Source: Actinomycetes bacterium
Lineage (GTDB): Bacteria > Actinomycetota > Acidimicrobiia > Acidimicrobiales > CADCSY01
Assembly: GCA_025464025.1 (NCBI GenBank)
Contig: JAODBP010000228.1
Coordinates: 1 to 6,496 of the forward strand
Reading direction: 5' to 3'
Length of the DNA stretch: 6,496 bases
The notes under the pieces were generated by a model, which saw nothing but the letters and a program-made list of their open reading frames with translations, was not told where the DNA came from and did not search any database. How positions within the stretch are numbered: the stretch's first letter is position 1; the number at the start of each line of letters is the position of its first letter. Shown here in pieces: positions 4,293-6,496 of this stretch. The position numbers were made by a program, and so were the translations under genes.

Positions 4293-5927
4293 GTGACGGA
4301 CCGGCTCGAGCAGGAGATCCGCGTCACCGAGGCGCTCATCGAGCTCGGCGCCCGGCTCAACGCCGAGTTCCGGCTCGACGAGGTCGTCCAGGCCGCGACC
4401 GACATCGGCACCGAGGTCACCGGCGCCCAGTTCGGCGCGTTCTTCTACAACCTCGTCGACGAGCACGGCGAGAGCTACACGCTCTACGCGATCTCCGGCG
4501 TCGACCGTTCGAACTTCGAGCGCTTCCCGCTGCCCCGCAACACGGCGATCTTCGCCCCGACGTTCAACGGCGACGGCATCGTGCGCCTCGACGACGTCAC
4601 CGCCGATCCCCGCTACGGGCTCGAGGAGCCGCACCGGGGCATGCCACCCGGCCACCTCCCCGTGCGGAGCTACCTGGCCGTGCCGGTCGTCTCTCGGACG
4701 GGGGTCGTGCTCGGTGGGCTCTTCTTCGGGCACGCCGACGTGGGCGTCTTCACCGAGGGTGCCGAGCGGCTGGTGCGCGGCATCGCCGGCCAGGCGGCGG
4801 CAGCCATCGACAACGCCCGGCTCCACGAGCGCGAGCAGCGCGTGGCCGAGACGCTCCAGCGCCGGCTCCTCCCCCAGCGGGTGCCCGTCGTCGACGGGGC
4901 GTCCTTCGCCGTCCGCTACCGGCCGGCCGACGACGAGGTCCACGTCGGCGGCGACTGGTACGACGTGCTCGACCTCGGCGACGGGCGAGTCGGTGTGGCC
5001 ATCGGCGACGTCGTCGGGCACAGCACCGACGCCGCCGCCGTCATGGGCCAGACCCGCAGCGCCCTCGTCGCCCTCGCGCTCGACGTCCACCCGCCCGGCG
5101 AGCTGCTGCGCCGGGTGAGCCGGTTCCTCGTCGAGGTCGCGCCCGACGCCTTCGCCACGTGCTGCTACGTCGAGCTCAACACCGCGGAGGGGACGGCCAC
5201 CGTGGCCTCGGCCGGGCACCCGCCCGTCATCGTGCTCGGCCCCGACGGGTCGGCCACGTTCGCCGAGGTCGACGTGGGCGTGCCGCTGGGCGTCGACCGG
5301 TCGGCCACCTACGGCGAGACCACCCTCGTGCTCGAGCCCGGCACCACGCTCGTGCTCTACACCGACGGGCTGGTGGAGGCCGTCGACGTGCCGCTGGCCG
5401 CCGGGATGGAGGCGCTGCGGGTCCTCGTCGAGGCCCACGGCGTGGGCGCCGCCGGCGAGCTGGCCGACCAGATCCTCAGCCTCGGGCCGGTCACCGTCGA
5501 CCACGCCGACGACGCCGCCCTCGTCGTGGTCACCCTCGAAGGTGCCGGGCTCCGCCGGTCGGGCATCGGCCGTCGCCTCCCGGCCGACCTGTCGAGCGCC
5601 CAGGCGGCGCGGCGGTTCGTGGCTGACGTGCTGGCCGAGTGGCAGTCGGCCGAGCTCGTCGACGCCGCCGAGCTGCTGGCCAGCGAGCTGGTGACGAACG
5701 CCGTCGTGCACACGGGTGAGGCGGTGGAGATCCGCCTCCACCGGCTCGAGGGCCGGGTGCGGGTCGAGGTCATCGACGGCAGCGGCGAGCGCCAGCCCGA
5801 GCTGCGGGAGGTCGACCTCGAGGACACGTCGGGCCGGGGCCTGTTCCTCGTCGACGTCATGTCCAGCGCGTGGGGCATCGAGCCCCACGGCATGGGCAAG
5901 GCGGTCTGGTTCGAGCTGACCGCCTAG
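4293..5927 (+). CDS. GAF - PP2C (SpoIIE/RsbU) phosphatase - HATPase (RsbW-like) regulator
   Basis: This 544-residue cytoplasmic signalling protein has three domains. A GAF sensor domain spans about 15-175 ([34 protein letters not shown]). A short coiled stretch ([19 protein letters not shown]) links it to a SpoIIE-type PP2C phosphatase, about 200-415, with metal-binding motifs GGDWYD (D221), GDVVGHS (D239), SAGHPP (306-311), LYTDGLVE (D358) and DDAAL (D406, D407). A C-terminal HATPase_c_2 domain, about 425-544, shows the N box [14 protein letters not shown] (E465, N469), DGSGERQP (495-502) and the glycine motif [10 protein letters not shown] (512-521). Such proteins work in partner switching: the phosphatase reactivates an anti-sigma-factor antagonist and the ATPase domain acts as its kinase or anti-sigma factor. 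No antagonist gene is in the window. GTG 4293 was chosen because homology begins here; an ATG at 4212 would add 27 low-complexity residues. Neither has a strong ribosome-binding site. Confidence 0.9.
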   Translation: MTDRLEQEIRVTEALIELGARLNAEFRLDEVVQAATDIGTEVTGAQFGAFFYNLVDEHGESYTLYAISGVDRSNFERFPLPRNTAIFAPTFNGDGIVRLDDVTADPRYGLEEPHRGMPPGHLPVRSYLAVPVVSRTGVVLGGLFFGHADVGVFTEGAERLVRGIAGQAAAAIDNARLHEREQRVAETLQRRLLPQRVPVVDGASFAVRYRPADDEVHVGGDWYDVLDLGDGRVGVAIGDVVGHSTDAAAVMGQTRSALVALALDVHPPGELLRRVSRFLVEVAPDAFATCCYVELNTAEGTATVASAGHPPVIVLGPDGSATFAEVDVGVPLGVDRSATYGETTLVLEPGTTLVLYTDGLVEAVDVPLAAGMEALRVLVEAHGVGAAGELADQILSLGPVTVDHADDAALVVVTLEGAGLRRSGIGRRLPADLSSAQAARRFVADVLAEWQSAELVDAAELLASELVTNAVVHTGEAVEIRLHRLEGRVRVEVIDGSGERQPELREVDLEDTSGRGLFLVDVMSSAWGIEPHGMGKAVWFELTA

Positions 5928-6220
5928 CGGGCGATCCCAGCCACGTTCGTCAGGGGTGGCTGCCGGTATCGCCCCGTCTGCCTCCGCGGAAAGACCAAAG
6001 ACGCTCCGAGGGGCGGCCCGGGCGCGCCGGACCTGGTGCTTCCCGAACTGGCGACGAATTGACAACGTTTCTGTTGTCAATTCATCGCCAGTTCGAGCGC
6101 GGGACTCGGGCGCGCCCACCGTCGCCTCAGAGCGTCCTTCGTCTTTCACCCCTGACGCGAACGCCCGAACTCCCAAGGCACGGACGTCGCACTGACGAAC
6201 GTCCTTGGGATCAACGCCTA
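5924..6220. repeat. Large imperfect inverted duplication between two convergent genes
   Basis: The gap between the phosphatase stop and the P450 stop is an imperfect palindrome centred near 6069. Matching blocks, left with right, are: CTAG of each stop codon (5924-5927, 6217-6220), GATCCCA (5933-5939, 6206-6212), ACGTTCGTCAG (5943-5953, 6192-6202), GAAAGAC (5989-5995, 6141-6147), GACGCTC (6000-6006, 6130-6136), GGGCGCGCC (6020-6028, 6109-6117), and the 23-base inner arms (6044-6066, 6073-6095). Sequence between blocks has diverged, with a few bases of length difference. It encodes no convincing protein. It resembles two head-to-head copies of an intergenic repeat of about 145 bp, or an old palindromic (MITE/BIME-like) element. 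I do not recognise the family. Confidence 0.75.
6044..6095. terminator. 23-bp hairpin with one mismatch, possible bidirectional terminator
   Basis: The arms 6044-6066 and 6073-6095 are reverse complements over 23 bases with one mismatch (6055 against 6084) and a 6-base loop GTTTCT. The inner half (GAATTGACAAC) is much more AT-rich than its surroundings. It lies midway between two convergent genes and is symmetrical, so it could end transcription from both sides. No T run follows either arm, so it would be a non-canonical terminator. It may equally be the conserved end of the flanking repeat. Confidence 0.6.
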
Positions 6221-6496
6221 GCGGGCGAGGAGGTGCACGGGCAGCGCCTTCGGACCGTGCGCCCACGAGACGGGCACGTTGTCGTAGGTGCCGGGTGACA
6301 CCGGCCGCACCTCGGCCACGCGGTCGAGGAAGACGTCGGCCACCACCCGGGCCTCGAGCCGGGCCAGGCTCGCGCCCGGACAGACGTGGGGACCCCCGCC
6401 GAAGGCCAGGTGGCTGCGCAGGTCGGGACGGTCGACCCGGAAGGAGTGCGGGTCGTCGTAGAGCGACTCGTCGCGGTTGGCCGAGGCCAGGCCGAA
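6218..6496 (-). CDS. Cytochrome P450, C-terminal part (runs off the window)
   Basis: The last 92 residues of a cytochrome P450 are encoded on the minus strand, ending at TAG 6218-6220. The fragment opens with ASANRDESLYDDPHSFRVDR, the meander region after the ERR triad. Next comes the haem-binding loop AFGGGPHVCPGASLARLE, with C39 of the fragment as the axial thiolate, followed by the L helix and a short C-terminal beta region ending in HLLAR. Bacterial class I P450s use ferredoxin partners and O2 to hydroxylate small molecules. The substrate cannot be judged because the substrate-recognition part is outside the window. The gene converges on the phosphatase gene across the inverted duplication. 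Confidence 0.95.
   Translation of the reverse strand, partial: FGLASANRDESLYDDPHSFRVDRPDLRSHLAFGGGPHVCPGASLARLEARVVADVFLDRVAEVRPVSPGTYDNVPVSWAHGPKALPVHLLAR

Noticed and set aside
4164..6266. A 700-codon open frame on the minus strand opposite the phosphatase gene
   Set aside because: The product is a low-complexity Arg/Gly/Asp/Val string with no domain, and the opposite strand encodes a protein with intact GAF, PP2C and HATPase motifs. Long antisense frames are common in DNA of this GC content.
1..6496. tRNA, rRNA or CRISPR array
   Set aside because: No cloverleaf-like T-loop (GGTTCGAATCC type), rRNA core sequence or regularly spaced direct repeats were seen.

Overview
The window is GC-rich, actinobacterial-looking DNA. 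The DUF222 (13E12-type) protein, the RsbU/RsbW-style GAF-phosphatase-ATPase fusion, the cytochrome P450 and the small secreted protein with an 'AFTASN'-type leader all fit an actinobacterium. A member of Acidimicrobiia is plausible, but that is inference from gene content only.

Layout. 1-647 (minus): 5' part of a DUF222 gene, broken by a one-base frameshift and running off the left edge. 648-807: short intergenic stretch with an inverted repeat and a GC-rich terminator-like hairpin. 808-1149 (minus): small zincin-type metallopeptidase. 1150-1326: divergent regulatory region holding a palindrome and a clear cyclic di-GMP class I (GEMM) riboswitch. 1327-3467 (plus): two-gene unit encoding a small secreted protein and an ER/SipW-type signal peptidase fused to a DUF5305-like region. 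The two genes are separated by a perfect 13-bp hairpin with a UNCG-type loop. 3464-4030 (minus): TMEM165/GDT1 (UPF0016) cation transporter that converges on the peptidase gene, with stop codons overlapping in CTAG. 4031-4292: divergent regulatory region containing a yybP-ykoY Mn2+ riboswitch and a hairpin covering the transporter ribosome-binding site. 4293-5927 (plus): GAF + PP2C (SpoIIE) phosphatase + HATPase regulator. 5928-6217: no gene, but an inverted duplication of about 145 bp per arm centred on a 23-bp hairpin. 6218-6496 (minus): 3' end of a cytochrome P450.

The most interesting part is 1236-3467. A second-messenger riboswitch normally tied to the sessile/motile switch sits directly in front of a secreted protein, followed by its probable dedicated signal peptidase. 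By analogy with TasA/SipW this suggests a c-di-GMP-controlled surface or matrix protein export module. The peptidase has a large extracytoplasmic DUF5305-like domain and a cytoplasmic proline-rich tail, which is more than cleavage alone would need. The transporter behind the manganese riboswitch is a second, independent RNA-controlled unit lying back to back with it. Two different riboswitches of opposite orientation therefore lie within about 3 kb.
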